Origin: DIGJ01 sp041739345
Lineage (GTDB): Bacteria > Bacillota > Clostridia > Lachnospirales > Lachnospiraceae
Assembly (NCBI GenBank): GCA_041739345.1
Contig: JBGSNZ010000022.1
Span: forward strand, 62,001 to 126,000
DNA: 64,000 nt
Direction: 5' to 3'
The notes under the pieces are model-generated. The model had not been told where the DNA came from, searched no databases, and saw only the letters and a list, made by a program, of their open reading frames with translations. Position numbers and translations under genes: made by a program. Positions 34,914-42,996 of the stretch are shown here, piece after piece (the first letter of the stretch is position 1; each line of letters starts with the position of its first letter).

Positions 34914-35699
34914 ATGAGTAAGCAAATAGTGGGAGATAATACAAAAATTATTGCAGTTGCTGGTAAAGGGGGAGTTGGAAAGACTTCACTGGCCGCTGTG
35001 ATGGTAAAACTGTTAGTTAAGGCCTATCCGGACAAGAAAATTTTAGCAATTGATGCAGATCCAGCAGTAGGACTTTCTACAGCATTGGGTATTGAAGTCA
35101 CAACAACAATTGATGATATACGCAAGGAAATTGTTGCAAATGCGGAGGAAGGCAATACGAGAGCTGCGATTGAACTGCTGGGGGAAGCACGCTATCGTTT
35201 ATTTGATGCACTTGTAGAGGTGGATGGATTTTCCTTTATTGCAATTGGACGTCCGGAAGCACAAGGTTGCTATTGTAAGATTAATTCTTATTTAAAAGAA
35301 GTCATCGCAATCTTAGCAAATAATTATGACTATATTGTGATTGATGGGGAGGCAGGTATCGAACAGATTAATCGACGAGTTATGGAGAAAGTGACGCATC
35401 TTATACTAGTTACTGATTCTAGCAAAAAAGGAACCCAGGTTATAAAGACCATCAAACAAGTGGCGGATGAACTGGTTATGTATGAAAAGGTTGGTGCAAT
35501 TGCCAATCGTTTGCCAAATCTTGACGTAAAAGAGTATATGGATACGCAGGACATTCCAATTCTATCCTATATTCAATCGGATGCAACATTGGCACAATTT
35601 GATCTAAAAGGAGAGAGTGTACTTTACATGCCAGAGGATACTGCAATTGTAAGAGGTGCAAGGCAAGCGTTAGAACAAATCGGAATTTTGAAAGGATAA
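34914..35699 (+). CDS. CooC/AcsF-type nickel-insertion ATPase (MinD/Mrp superfamily)
   Basis: 261 residues from the ATG at 34914, preceded by AGAGGAGAA. The deviant Walker A is AVAGKGGVGKTS (about 15-25), followed by LAIDADPAVGLSTALG. A CxC metal-binding motif, GCYCKIN (Cys119 and Cys121), is conserved in CooC and AcsF, the ATPases that load nickel into CO dehydrogenase and acetyl-CoA synthase. A YDYIVIDGEAGIEQINRR segment also fits. No CO dehydrogenase gene is in the window; the only nickel-enzyme relative is the acetyl-CoA-synthase-like gene at 39438 in the same unit. It may mature that protein or supply metal to the reductase. First gene of the cluster. Confidence 0.85.
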   Translation: MSKQIVGDNTKIIAVAGKGGVGKTSLAAVMVKLLVKAYPDKKILAIDADPAVGLSTALGIEVTTTIDDIRKEIVANAEEGNTRAAIELLGEARYRLFDALVEVDGFSFIAIGRPEAQGCYCKINSYLKEVIAILANNYDYIVIDGEAGIEQINRRVMEKVTHLILVTDSSKKGTQVIKTIKQVADELVMYEKVGAIANRLPNLDVKEYMDTQDIPILSYIQSDATLAQFDLKGESVLYMPEDTAIVRGARQALEQIGILKG

Positions 35700-35704
35700 C
35701 AAAT

Positions 35705-36904
35705 ATGAAAGATTTAAAACATCTGTATTATTTTGAAAATTTATTACAGGATGTCAACAATGATCTTGTCCGTCAAGCACAAGATGACGGACAAACAGTA
35801 ATTGGCATTACCTGCTATCAGATTCCGGAAATAATTTTAAATCTACCGGGATGTTTTTCTGTCCGTATGCGTGCCCCAAGAACAGGTGGTATGGAAATGG
35901 GTACGTATTATATGACAAGTCTGACTTGTGAATATTGCCGCGCGATGCTGGAGCGTTCCTTAGAGGGAGGGTATCAGTTCTTGGATTGTTTGATTTCTCC
36001 AGCTTCTTGTTCTCAATTGGCAGATTGTATGGAAAATATTGAAGTTTTAAAGCTTTGTGACAAGGAGAAATTTTTTATCCAGCATGTGGATACACCAATG
36101 AAAAGTGATGAAAATGGTGTGAATCATATGATTAAAATGAGCCGATTGAAGGTACTCAACAAACTTCATGAAGTGTACGGAATTGATACTTCAGATGATG
36201 CTTTGAAAAGAGCAGTTGCATTACATAATGAGATTTGCAGAGTCATTACTGAGATTGGTGAATACCGAAAAGAAGAAAACCCAAGGATTACTGGATATGA
36301 ATTCGCAGTACTATGTCTGGTTACCTATTGTTGCCCAAAAGAACTGATTCTAGATAAGCTGCGGGAAACAGCAGAGGAGCTAAAAACTCGTAAGATAGAT
36401 GAAGATTATAAGACGAAATTTCATGTCCGTGTTCTAGTAGCTGGGTCTGAAATAGATGATCCGGAACTTATTAAGTTGATTGAGGATGCAGGAGCTCTTG
36501 TTGTGGCTGACCGTTATTGCTTTGGATCTTTACCAGGACGACAGGAACTGATCCTAAATGACGATGAGGATATTCTTACACAGATTTGCCGGCAGACGGT
36601 TATGCAGTGTCAGTGTCCGCGTTATATGAATACAGACCGGATTCAGGAGAGAAAAGATTACATCGATCAGCTTGCAAAAGAATATCATGCAGACGGACTG
36701 ATTTATCAGCAGATGAAATTCTGCAATTTCTGGGGATATGAGCGTGCAGCATCCACTCATATCATGCGTGATGATTATGGATGGCCAGTTTTAAGTGTAG
36801 ACCGGCCATATGTCGTAGGAAACTCTGGACAGATGCGTACCCGTGTACAGGCATTTGTTGAAAGCATAGAAATCAAGAAAATCCAGGGAGGTGACAGACA
36901 ATGA
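35705..36904 (+). CDS. 2-hydroxyacyl-CoA dehydratase-family subunit, small (D-component/HgdB-like)
   Basis: 399 residues. The family fold appears as VIGITCYQIPEIIL near residue 32, SLTCEYCRAMLE and SPASCSQLADC (candidate cluster cysteines), VLVAGSEIDDPELIKLIEDAG near 235, and the terminal YQQMKFCNFWGYE followed by SVDRPYVVGNSGQMRTRVQAF. Three conserved Cys positions could bind an iron-sulfur cluster. Relatives include 2-hydroxyglutaryl-CoA dehydratase, benzoyl-CoA reductase and double-cubane cluster proteins. No acyl-CoA pathway gene is adjacent, so the substrate is unknown. It overlaps the next gene by 4 bases. Confidence 0.88.
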   Translation: MKDLKHLYYFENLLQDVNNDLVRQAQDDGQTVIGITCYQIPEIILNLPGCFSVRMRAPRTGGMEMGTYYMTSLTCEYCRAMLERSLEGGYQFLDCLISPASCSQLADCMENIEVLKLCDKEKFFIQHVDTPMKSDENGVNHMIKMSRLKVLNKLHEVYGIDTSDDALKRAVALHNEICRVITEIGEYRKEENPRITGYEFAVLCLVTYCCPKELILDKLRETAEELKTRKIDEDYKTKFHVRVLVAGSEIDDPELIKLIEDAGALVVADRYCFGSLPGRQELILNDDEDILTQICRQTVMQCQCPRYMNTDRIQERKDYIDQLAKEYHADGLIYQQMKFCNFWGYERAASTHIMRDDYGWPVLSVDRPYVVGNSGQMRTRVQAFVESIEIKKIQGGDRQ

Positions 36905-38439
36905 GTAAAATGATGAACAGTCAGCTGCTAGGGAATTTTTATAAGGGTGGAAAGACCAGAACACATCGTGAATGGAGAGGATGGAAGGATACCTGGTATG
37001 ACTATACCCGTTGGCTTTTTTTATGGAAAACTATGATTAAGTTTATGCTGCATCCACAGAATATAAAAGGCTTCTTTCGTTACCGGTGGATGGTCAATTA
37101 TCTTGCTGCGCTGGACTTTTTAGATCGTCATACAGAGGGGCTTAGGGGACCACAGCTTCGGATTGCACATATGGAGTTTGATTTAATTGTGGAGCATATG
37201 TGTGATACGATGTCTGCATTATTTGCTGCAGATGCCAACATTGGTGGAGATCCCCAAAAGAGTAAGAAAATTGTTGTGTTTGATGAGAATATGATGACAC
37301 AGATTATGAATGGTTTTCCAAATCTTCACTGTGTGTGTATGGAGATTCCTCCAATCTATACAGCTTCTACCATGTGTCAAGATGCAGTAACCCATTACAT
37401 TGATGTGGCAGAAGAATATGGTGTTCCTGGTGATGTATGTCCAATGCCAGCAGCAGAGCTTGGTGTTGCAATCGATGATGACTATCCAATTGTAGGCTGC
37501 TGTGCAGTGCAGTGTAATACAACATGCGATGGAAGTATGATGGGGAATGGAATTGAGGCACGCCGCTTTAATATTCCCATGTTCCAACTTGCAGTTCCTA
37601 TCCGCTTTACCGATCCGGATACAAAGGATTATGCAGCACAGGAGATTAAGAATGCAATTAAATTCATTGAAGACACAACAGGAGAAAAATTTGACTGGAA
37701 TCGCTACTTTGAATGCATGAAAATATTCAATAAAGAAACAGAATATTTCCGTGAATGGCTGGAGATTAGCCGAACGGATTATCCTCAGGTTGTTGGTAAT
37801 AATGTGGCCTTGTATCGAGATGCCTATTATCAGGTGTGTGGCGGTCGTGACTCTCATTTTATGAAAAATGAAAAAGCAATCTGCGATATTATGATGAAAG
37901 CTTATCAGGAGAAAAATCAAATTGTTTCACAGGTTCGTCACAGAGCAATCCTTTGGGGTGTGCAGGCTCAGTATTATTCTGCATTTCCATTGTGGCTTCA
38001 AAACTGCTGGGGAATTCTTCCGTTAATTGACATGTTGAGTCTTACTTCTACCGATTTGTATAGTGAAGATGATAAGGAACAAGCCTTTTATGATTTGGCT
38101 GATTTATATGCAAAAATGAATATGCGTAACCGCTCAGAAGGAGGTTACGAGGTTGGTGTAGAAGATTTATGGCGCTTTTGTGAAGAGTTTCGTGCAGATG
38201 TTGTTATTATGTATGAACATGTTGGTTGCAAATCGATGACTGGATACCATGGCTTGTTTGAAGAGGAAGCACGCAAGCACAACATGCATCTGATTTGGGT
38301 AACCCATGGATTAATGGATCCAAGAAAAGCAAGTAGAAATGATATGCGAACCGAAGTGAACCGTTATATGCATACAGTATTACATGAAGAGCCATTAGAT
38401 CCAAGTCTGGAAGATTTCGATGATGGTAATGCATGGTAA
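36901..38439 (+). CDS. 2-hydroxyacyl-CoA dehydratase-family subunit, large
   Basis: 512 residues, about 100 more than a usual subunit. It has an N-terminal extension rich in Trp and Arg with a KTMIKFMLHPQNIKGFFRY segment. The family core follows: GCCAVQCNTTCDGSMMGNG near residue 200 with several cysteines, VPIRFTDPD, GGRDSHFMKNE, and the terminal MYEHVGCKSMTGYHG, with Cys in the position of the third cluster ligand. It starts at an ATGA overlap with the smaller subunit, so the two are made together and probably form a heterodimer. Long paralogues like this one are poorly characterised. Confidence 0.82.
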   Translation: MSKMMNSQLLGNFYKGGKTRTHREWRGWKDTWYDYTRWLFLWKTMIKFMLHPQNIKGFFRYRWMVNYLAALDFLDRHTEGLRGPQLRIAHMEFDLIVEHMCDTMSALFAADANIGGDPQKSKKIVVFDENMMTQIMNGFPNLHCVCMEIPPIYTASTMCQDAVTHYIDVAEEYGVPGDVCPMPAAELGVAIDDDYPIVGCCAVQCNTTCDGSMMGNGIEARRFNIPMFQLAVPIRFTDPDTKDYAAQEIKNAIKFIEDTTGEKFDWNRYFECMKIFNKETEYFREWLEISRTDYPQVVGNNVALYRDAYYQVCGGRDSHFMKNEKAICDIMMKAYQEKNQIVSQVRHRAILWGVQAQYYSAFPLWLQNCWGILPLIDMLSLTSTDLYSEDDKEQAFYDLADLYAKMNMRNRSEGGYEVGVEDLWRFCEEFRADVVIMYEHVGCKSMTGYHGLFEEEARKHNMHLIWVTHGLMDPRKASRNDMRTEVNRYMHTVLHEEPLDPSLEDFDDGNAW

Positions 38440-38462
38440 GGAAGGACGAGGAGGAGAAAAGA

Positions 38463-39263
38463 ATGAAATATTATGGTGGTTGTGATGCTGGTAGTACATA
38501 TACAAAATGTGTAATTATAGATGAAAATGGAAAAGTTTGTTCGACAGTAACAATACGTAGCCGTATCAACCCGGTACTAAGTGCTCAGGATGCATTAAGT
38601 CAGGCAATTTCTGAAATTTCTGATTTGAAAGAAACAAAAGATCTTTCTTATCTGGTGGGAACGGGATATGGACGTAACAAGGTTCCTTTTGCAGATGAAA
38701 ATATCTCTGAAATCAGTTGCCATGCGATGGGAGTTCACTTAGTGGATCCGACGGTACATGCAATTATTGATATTGGTGGACAGGATGTAAAGGGAATTGC
38801 TGTGGATGAAGATGGCACAGTAAAAAACTTTGCAATGAATGATAAGTGTTCTGCTGGAACAGGACGATTCTTTGAGGCAATGGCAAATGCATTTGAAATG
38901 GAATTGCCGGAGTTTTCCAAGTTGAGCCTTAGTGCGAAGAATGTAATTCCGGTTACATCGCAGTGTACTGTTTTTGCAGAGAGTGAAGTTGTATCTTTGG
39001 TTGGAGAGGGTAAACCAATGGATGAGATAGCGGCAGGTATTCAATTGTCTGTTGCTAAACGTTGCTTTGTAATGGTAAAAAAGGCAGGAGCGACAGATTG
39101 TTTAACATTAACAGGCGGATGTGCTAAGAATGCTGGACTTAAGAAAGCAATTGAGAAGGTATTGAAGCTAAAAGTTGTTGAGCTACCTATCGATCCACAG
39201 GTGATGGGTGCTCTGGGAGCAGCGGAATTTGCTCGTCAAAAAGGCCAGGTTGCAACTGCATAG
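38463..39263 (+). CDS. ATP-dependent activator of the reductase (HgdC/BadF-type ATPase)
   Basis: 266 residues from the ATG at 38463, preceded by GAGGAG. The ASKHA ATPase fold shows GGCDAGSTYTKCVII at the start, GTGYGRNKVPFA, IDIGGQDVKGI and LTGGCAKNAGL. The two cysteines that bridge the dimer's [4Fe-4S] cluster in HgdC are present, in NDKCSAGTGRFFEAM and TSQCTVFAESEVVSLVGEG. Such activators use ATP hydrolysis to push single low-potential electrons into the dehydratase or reductase. This is strong evidence that the two preceding genes encode an active ATP-driven reductase. Confidence 0.92.
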   Translation: MKYYGGCDAGSTYTKCVIIDENGKVCSTVTIRSRINPVLSAQDALSQAISEISDLKETKDLSYLVGTGYGRNKVPFADENISEISCHAMGVHLVDPTVHAIIDIGGQDVKGIAVDEDGTVKNFAMNDKCSAGTGRFFEAMANAFEMELPEFSKLSLSAKNVIPVTSQCTVFAESEVVSLVGEGKPMDEIAAGIQLSVAKRCFVMVKKAGATDCLTLTGGCAKNAGLKKAIEKVLKLKVVELPIDPQVMGALGAAEFARQKGQVATA

Positions 39264-39278
39264 AAAGGAAGAGTAAGG

Positions 39279-39434
39279 ATGAATGTAATTATAATAATAG
39301 CAATTGTAGTGTTTGCATTATTTTTGTTAAGCTGGATTTTATATTTCTTCAATTTAGATATGAAATTTAGTGCACTTGTGACACCTTGGTTACTGAAGCA
39401 TTATGATAGAATGAAACGGGATAAGCGGTTATAA
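39279..39434 (+). CDS. 51-residue single-span membrane protein
   Basis: A short frame with ATG at 39279 and TAA at 39432-39434, after an AAAGGAAGAG site. It fills the gap between the activator and the acetyl-CoA-synthase-like gene, ending 3 bases before the latter. The N-terminal 27 residues (MNVIIIIAIVVFALFLLSWI and on) form one transmembrane helix. The tail is basic and aromatic (SALVTPWLLKHYDRMKRDKR). I recognise no family. It could anchor a soluble redox partner at the membrane or be a subunit of the complex. Confidence 0.6.
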   Translation: MNVIIIIAIVVFALFLLSWILYFFNLDMKFSALVTPWLLKHYDRMKRDKRL

Positions 39435-39437
39435 AAT

Positions 39438-40151
39438 ATGAAAATATATGATGATGTAATATGTAATGAGCTTTCCATGCTAGAGGGAATACCTTTTCAA
39501 AAACTTGTTATTCCAAAGATTTCATGGCCAGATGATGGTAATAATGGGATTGTACTTCGTGCAGATATGGCATTTGAGCTGGGCGGCGGGACGATGGCAG
39601 CTATCACTGGCCAGGCGATAACGCAGCGCATAGATTTGGTGCAACAAGATGAAATTTTGTTGTATGGACCAGATTTACCAGAGATTACGAACGATACGCC
39701 ATATGCCAGAATTGCCTTGATTCATGTAAAAGAAGAGTCCTTTGATGAAGGAAATGCACTTTATTCTGCAATTCGCCAGATGGAATATATCAAATATCAT
39801 GTTCATCCACATGGTTTTATGACTAGAATATCAGCATCGAGTCAAAGAGAGCCGGCCAGAGTGAGCCGGGTAGCAATCGAGCAGGGGCTTGATTTTGCAA
39901 ATGTAGGTGGCCTGTATATCGAACAATATCACCGCCATCCAGCGGTTGATGCAGTAAAACTTATATTTATATCGAAACCAGATTTTGACTATGAAGGATT
40001 GCAACAACAGATGCAAAAAACGGAAAATATAACAGCGGCATTGGATCATATACTAAAAGATTTCAAAATGGACTGTGCGACCTGCAAATTGAAAGCGGTA
40101 TGCGATGAAGTAGAGAGTATGAGAGAACTACATTTTGGACAAATCAATTGA
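39438..40151 (+). CDS. Acetyl-CoA synthase middle-domain-like protein (AcsB/CdhC fragment)
   Basis: 237 residues against about 730 in AcsB. The sequence follows the central domain of acetyl-CoA synthase: FELGGGTMAAI near residue 48, LYGPDLPEI near 75, MEYIKYHVHPHGFMTRIS near 117, VSRVAIEQGLDFANVGGLY and VKLIFISKPDFDYE. It lacks the N-terminal CO dehydrogenase-binding domain and the C-terminal domain with the A-cluster (no CGC nickel motif). It ends instead with MDCATCKLKAVCDEVESM, a CxxCx5C motif that may bind a metal or Fe-S cluster. No full acetyl-CoA synthase role is possible; function unknown. There is no strong ribosome binding site, so translation is probably coupled. Confidence 0.7.
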   Translation: MKIYDDVICNELSMLEGIPFQKLVIPKISWPDDGNNGIVLRADMAFELGGGTMAAITGQAITQRIDLVQQDEILLYGPDLPEITNDTPYARIALIHVKEESFDEGNALYSAIRQMEYIKYHVHPHGFMTRISASSQREPARVSRVAIEQGLDFANVGGLYIEQYHRHPAVDAVKLIFISKPDFDYEGLQQQMQKTENITAALDHILKDFKMDCATCKLKAVCDEVESMRELHFGQIN

Positions 40152-40171
40152 CCCAGAAAAAGGAGAGTAAA

Positions 40172-42847
40172 ATGACTTTAAGACCAAAAATTGTGAAATT
40201 ATGTAAAATAGTTGGTGGAATTAGTGGCGTTATCAATAAAATAGATGAAAATGCACCCGAATATTATTCTTTAGCAGCAATTCTGTCTGACGATTTGGCA
40301 GATGTTGCAGCAGCAGCAGGTCTTCGTCATGAACGAACTGCGCAGTATCTCGCAAAAAAAGTAGGAAGACCTGTAGAGGAAGTACATAAGATCGCACTTG
40401 AACTTGCTGATATGGGTGTATTTCGTGTTACAACAGACCCAGCGGATGGACAGGACCGTTTCTTTATGCAGATTTTTGCTCCAGGTATTATGGAGATGTT
40501 GGTTAATAATAAAGAACAGTTGGCAGCCCATCCAGAGGTTGGCAAGGCATTCGAAGAGTATACCAGGATTCGTATGGCTACTATGGCACCAATGTTGCCA
40601 AATGGGTATGGTTTGATGCGTGTTATACCAATCGAAAGTGCAATTAAAGATAATCCAGATGCGAATCCATACGAAATAATTTCCTACTATCTGGATAAGT
40701 ATGATACCTATTCGGTAGCACCTTGTTCCTGCCGGGCATCACGCCGCACCATTGGTGAAGGATGTGGACATTTAGAGGAAGATATGTGTGTTCAGATGGG
40801 AAAAGGTGCGGAGTACTACATTCGTACTGGAAGAGCACGTCAGGTTTCCCGTGAAGAAGTAGAACAGTTACTGCATAAGGCAGAAGAAAATGGATTGATG
40901 CATAATATTCCTAATATTGAAGAGGCAGGTGACAGTGCCGCTATATGCAATTGCTGTGTCTGTTCTTGTTTTGGACTACGTGTTGGTATGATGTTTGGTG
41001 CAAAAGATGCAATCCGTTCAAATTATGTAGCTAAAATTGAAGAAGACAAATGTGTTGCCTGTGGACAATGTGTGGAGAACTGCCCAGCAAATGCATTGAA
41101 GATGGGACAAAAAATTTGTACAAAGACACCACTTCCAGAAGAACCAGAGTACAAGAAAATGAGTGACAGTCACTGGTCAAAGAAAGATTGGAATGTAGAT
41201 TATCGTGAGAACCGAGAAGATGTACTAAGCACGGGTACTGCACCTTGTAAAACTGCCTGTCCTGCTCATATTGCAGTACAAGGATATATAAAACTGGCAG
41301 CTCAGGGTAAATATATGGATGCGTTGGAACTCATAAAGAAAGAAAATCCGTTCCCAGCCGTTTGTGGACGAATCTGTAATCATAGATGTGAGACCGAGTG
41401 TACCAGAGGAGAGATTGATGAACCAATTGCAATTGATGAAATCAAGAAATTCATTGCTGACCAGGAATTGAAGATAGAAGGACGTTTCATTCCAACAAAA
41501 CGTTATGATTGTCATGACAAGAAGATTGCCATTATTGGTTCCGGTCCGGCTGGATTAAGCTGTGCGTTCTTTCTTGCACAGGATAATTATGATATAACGG
41601 TATTTGAAAAAGAGAATAAAATTGGTGGTATGCTTCAACTTGGAATTCCAGCATTTCGCTTGGAAAAAGACGTTGTTGAGGCGGAGATAGAAGTTTTAAA
41701 GGAAATGGGAGTTAAATTCAAGACGGGTATTGAAGTAGGAAAAGACATCACAGTGGATGAACTACGTGCACAAGGATACCTTGGCTTTTATATTGCAATT
41801 GGTGCACAGGGCGGACGCAAAATCAATATTCCTGGCGAAGAAGCGCAGGGTGTGCTAACAGGTGTTGATTTTTTGAGGAATATCAATCTTGGAAAAGATA
41901 TAACACTAAATGGTAAAACGATCGTTGTCGGTGGTGGAAATGTAGCAGTTGACGTTGCAAGAGCAGCTACACGTGTCGGCAGTGAATCAGTTTCCATGTA
42001 CTGCCTAGAGTCAAGAGATATCATGCCAGCATCTTTAGAAGAAGTGGAAGAAGCGGAGGAGGAAGGCATTACCATCCATAATAGCTGGGGACCAAAAGAG
42101 GTTGTTACAAAAAATGGAAGGGTAAAAGCAGTCATATTTAAAAAATGTACTTCGGTTAAGGATCCAGATGGTAGATTCAATCCAAAATATGATGAGAATG
42201 ATACTATTACAGTAGAATGCGAGAATGTACTTCTTTCAGCTGGTCAATCCATTGTTTGGGGCGATTTGTTAAGAGGAAGTAAGGTTGTATTGAACCCTAA
42301 TAATACGGTGCAAGCGGATGCATTGACCTATCAGAGTGCGCAGCCGGATATTTTCGTGGGTGGAGATGCGTATACTGGACCTGCATTTGCAATCGATGCA
42401 ATTACAGCTGGGAAAGAAGCTGCAATTTCCTTGCATCGTTTTGTACAGCCGGGTCAGACACTCACCTTTGGCCGTGATCGTAGACATTATGAAGCACTGG
42501 ATAAGAGTAATCTTGATTTTCTACAAGAAAGTTATGATAATACACCACGTCAGGTGCCAGGACATAAGGTAGAAAATGAAAAGACTTTTAAGGATACCAG
42601 AGCGACCTTTACAGAAGAACAGCTTAAGAAAGAGACCGCTCGTTGTCTAGGCTGTGGTGCTACAAAAGTAGATGAGTATCTTTGCGTTGGATGTGGGCAA
42701 TGTACCGTTCGCTGCAAATTTGATGCGATACATCTTGAAAAAGTACGTGATCTTCATGCAGGTAATTTTGAGACGATGCCAATCAAAGTTGCAGAACATG
42801 CGCTAAAGCGTTCTGGTGCTATTGTAGCAAAGAAGATTAAGGGTTAA
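40172..42847 (+). CDS. FAD/NAD(P)-dependent iron-sulfur oxidoreductase, multidomain
   Basis: 891 residues from the ATG at 40172 (AAAGGAGAG upstream). Order: a winged-helix-like N-terminal part (about 20-100); a Cys-rich segment with APCSCRASRR, CGHLEEDMC and CNCCVCSC (about 190-280); a ferredoxin-type CVACGQCVENCP (about 300). A GltD-like module follows, with CKTACPAHIAVQGYI, CGRICNHRCETEC, the FAD site IAIIGSGPAGLSCA and the NAD(P) site IVVGGGNVAVDVA. It ends with CLGCGATKVDEYLCVGCGQC. The GltD-like core transfers electrons between NAD(P)H and Fe-S centres; here it probably feeds the activator-reductase. The N-terminal module is an unusual addition. Confidence 0.85.
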   Translation: MTLRPKIVKLCKIVGGISGVINKIDENAPEYYSLAAILSDDLADVAAAAGLRHERTAQYLAKKVGRPVEEVHKIALELADMGVFRVTTDPADGQDRFFMQIFAPGIMEMLVNNKEQLAAHPEVGKAFEEYTRIRMATMAPMLPNGYGLMRVIPIESAIKDNPDANPYEIISYYLDKYDTYSVAPCSCRASRRTIGEGCGHLEEDMCVQMGKGAEYYIRTGRARQVSREEVEQLLHKAEENGLMHNIPNIEEAGDSAAICNCCVCSCFGLRVGMMFGAKDAIRSNYVAKIEEDKCVACGQCVENCPANALKMGQKICTKTPLPEEPEYKKMSDSHWSKKDWNVDYRENREDVLSTGTAPCKTACPAHIAVQGYIKLAAQGKYMDALELIKKENPFPAVCGRICNHRCETECTRGEIDEPIAIDEIKKFIADQELKIEGRFIPTKRYDCHDKKIAIIGSGPAGLSCAFFLAQDNYDITVFEKENKIGGMLQLGIPAFRLEKDVVEAEIEVLKEMGVKFKTGIEVGKDITVDELRAQGYLGFYIAIGAQGGRKINIPGEEAQGVLTGVDFLRNINLGKDITLNGKTIVVGGGNVAVDVARAATRVGSESVSMYCLESRDIMPASLEEVEEAEEEGITIHNSWGPKEVVTKNGRVKAVIFKKCTSVKDPDGRFNPKYDENDTITVECENVLLSAGQSIVWGDLLRGSKVVLNPNNTVQADALTYQSAQPDIFVGGDAYTGPAFAIDAITAGKEAAISLHRFVQPGQTLTFGRDRRHYEALDKSNLDFLQESYDNTPRQVPGHKVENEKTFKDTRATFTEEQLKKETARCLGCGATKVDEYLCVGCGQCTVRCKFDAIHLEKVRDLHAGNFETMPIKVAEHALKRSGAIVAKKIKG

Positions 42848-42863
42848 TTTTAACAGACAATAA

Positions 42864-42901
42864 AAATGGTTCCGGTTTACTATAATCCGGAACCATTTGC
42901 G
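42864..42901 (+). terminator. Hairpin after the reductase cluster
   Basis: AAATGGTTCCGG (42864-42875) and CCGGAACCATTT (42887-42898) form a perfect 12-bp stem. The T-run is short, so termination may be incomplete. Confidence 0.65.
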
Positions 42902-42913
42902 TTGTAGAACTAA

Positions 42914-42942
42914 TTGACAAAAGAATTTTGTGGCAGTATGAT
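42914..42942 (+). promoter_or_regulatory. Promoter of the SLH-like gene pair
   Basis: TTGACA (42914-42919) and TATGAT (42937-42942) with a 17-base spacer, about 55 bases before the first start codon. Confidence 0.7.
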
Positions 42943-42996
42943 AATTAAAAAGTTTGCATTTAAATGAATTTAAAAAAATTAGGAGGGAGAAACAAT

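Noticed and set aside
37219..37920. 233-codon open frame on the minus strand
   Set aside because: Opposite the large dehydratase subunit; low-complexity Cys/Ile/His composition and no start context.
34914..42847. Wood-Ljungdahl acetyl-CoA synthase locus
   Set aside because: No CO dehydrogenase, corrinoid protein or methyltransferase, and the acetyl-CoA-synthase relative lacks its catalytic domain.
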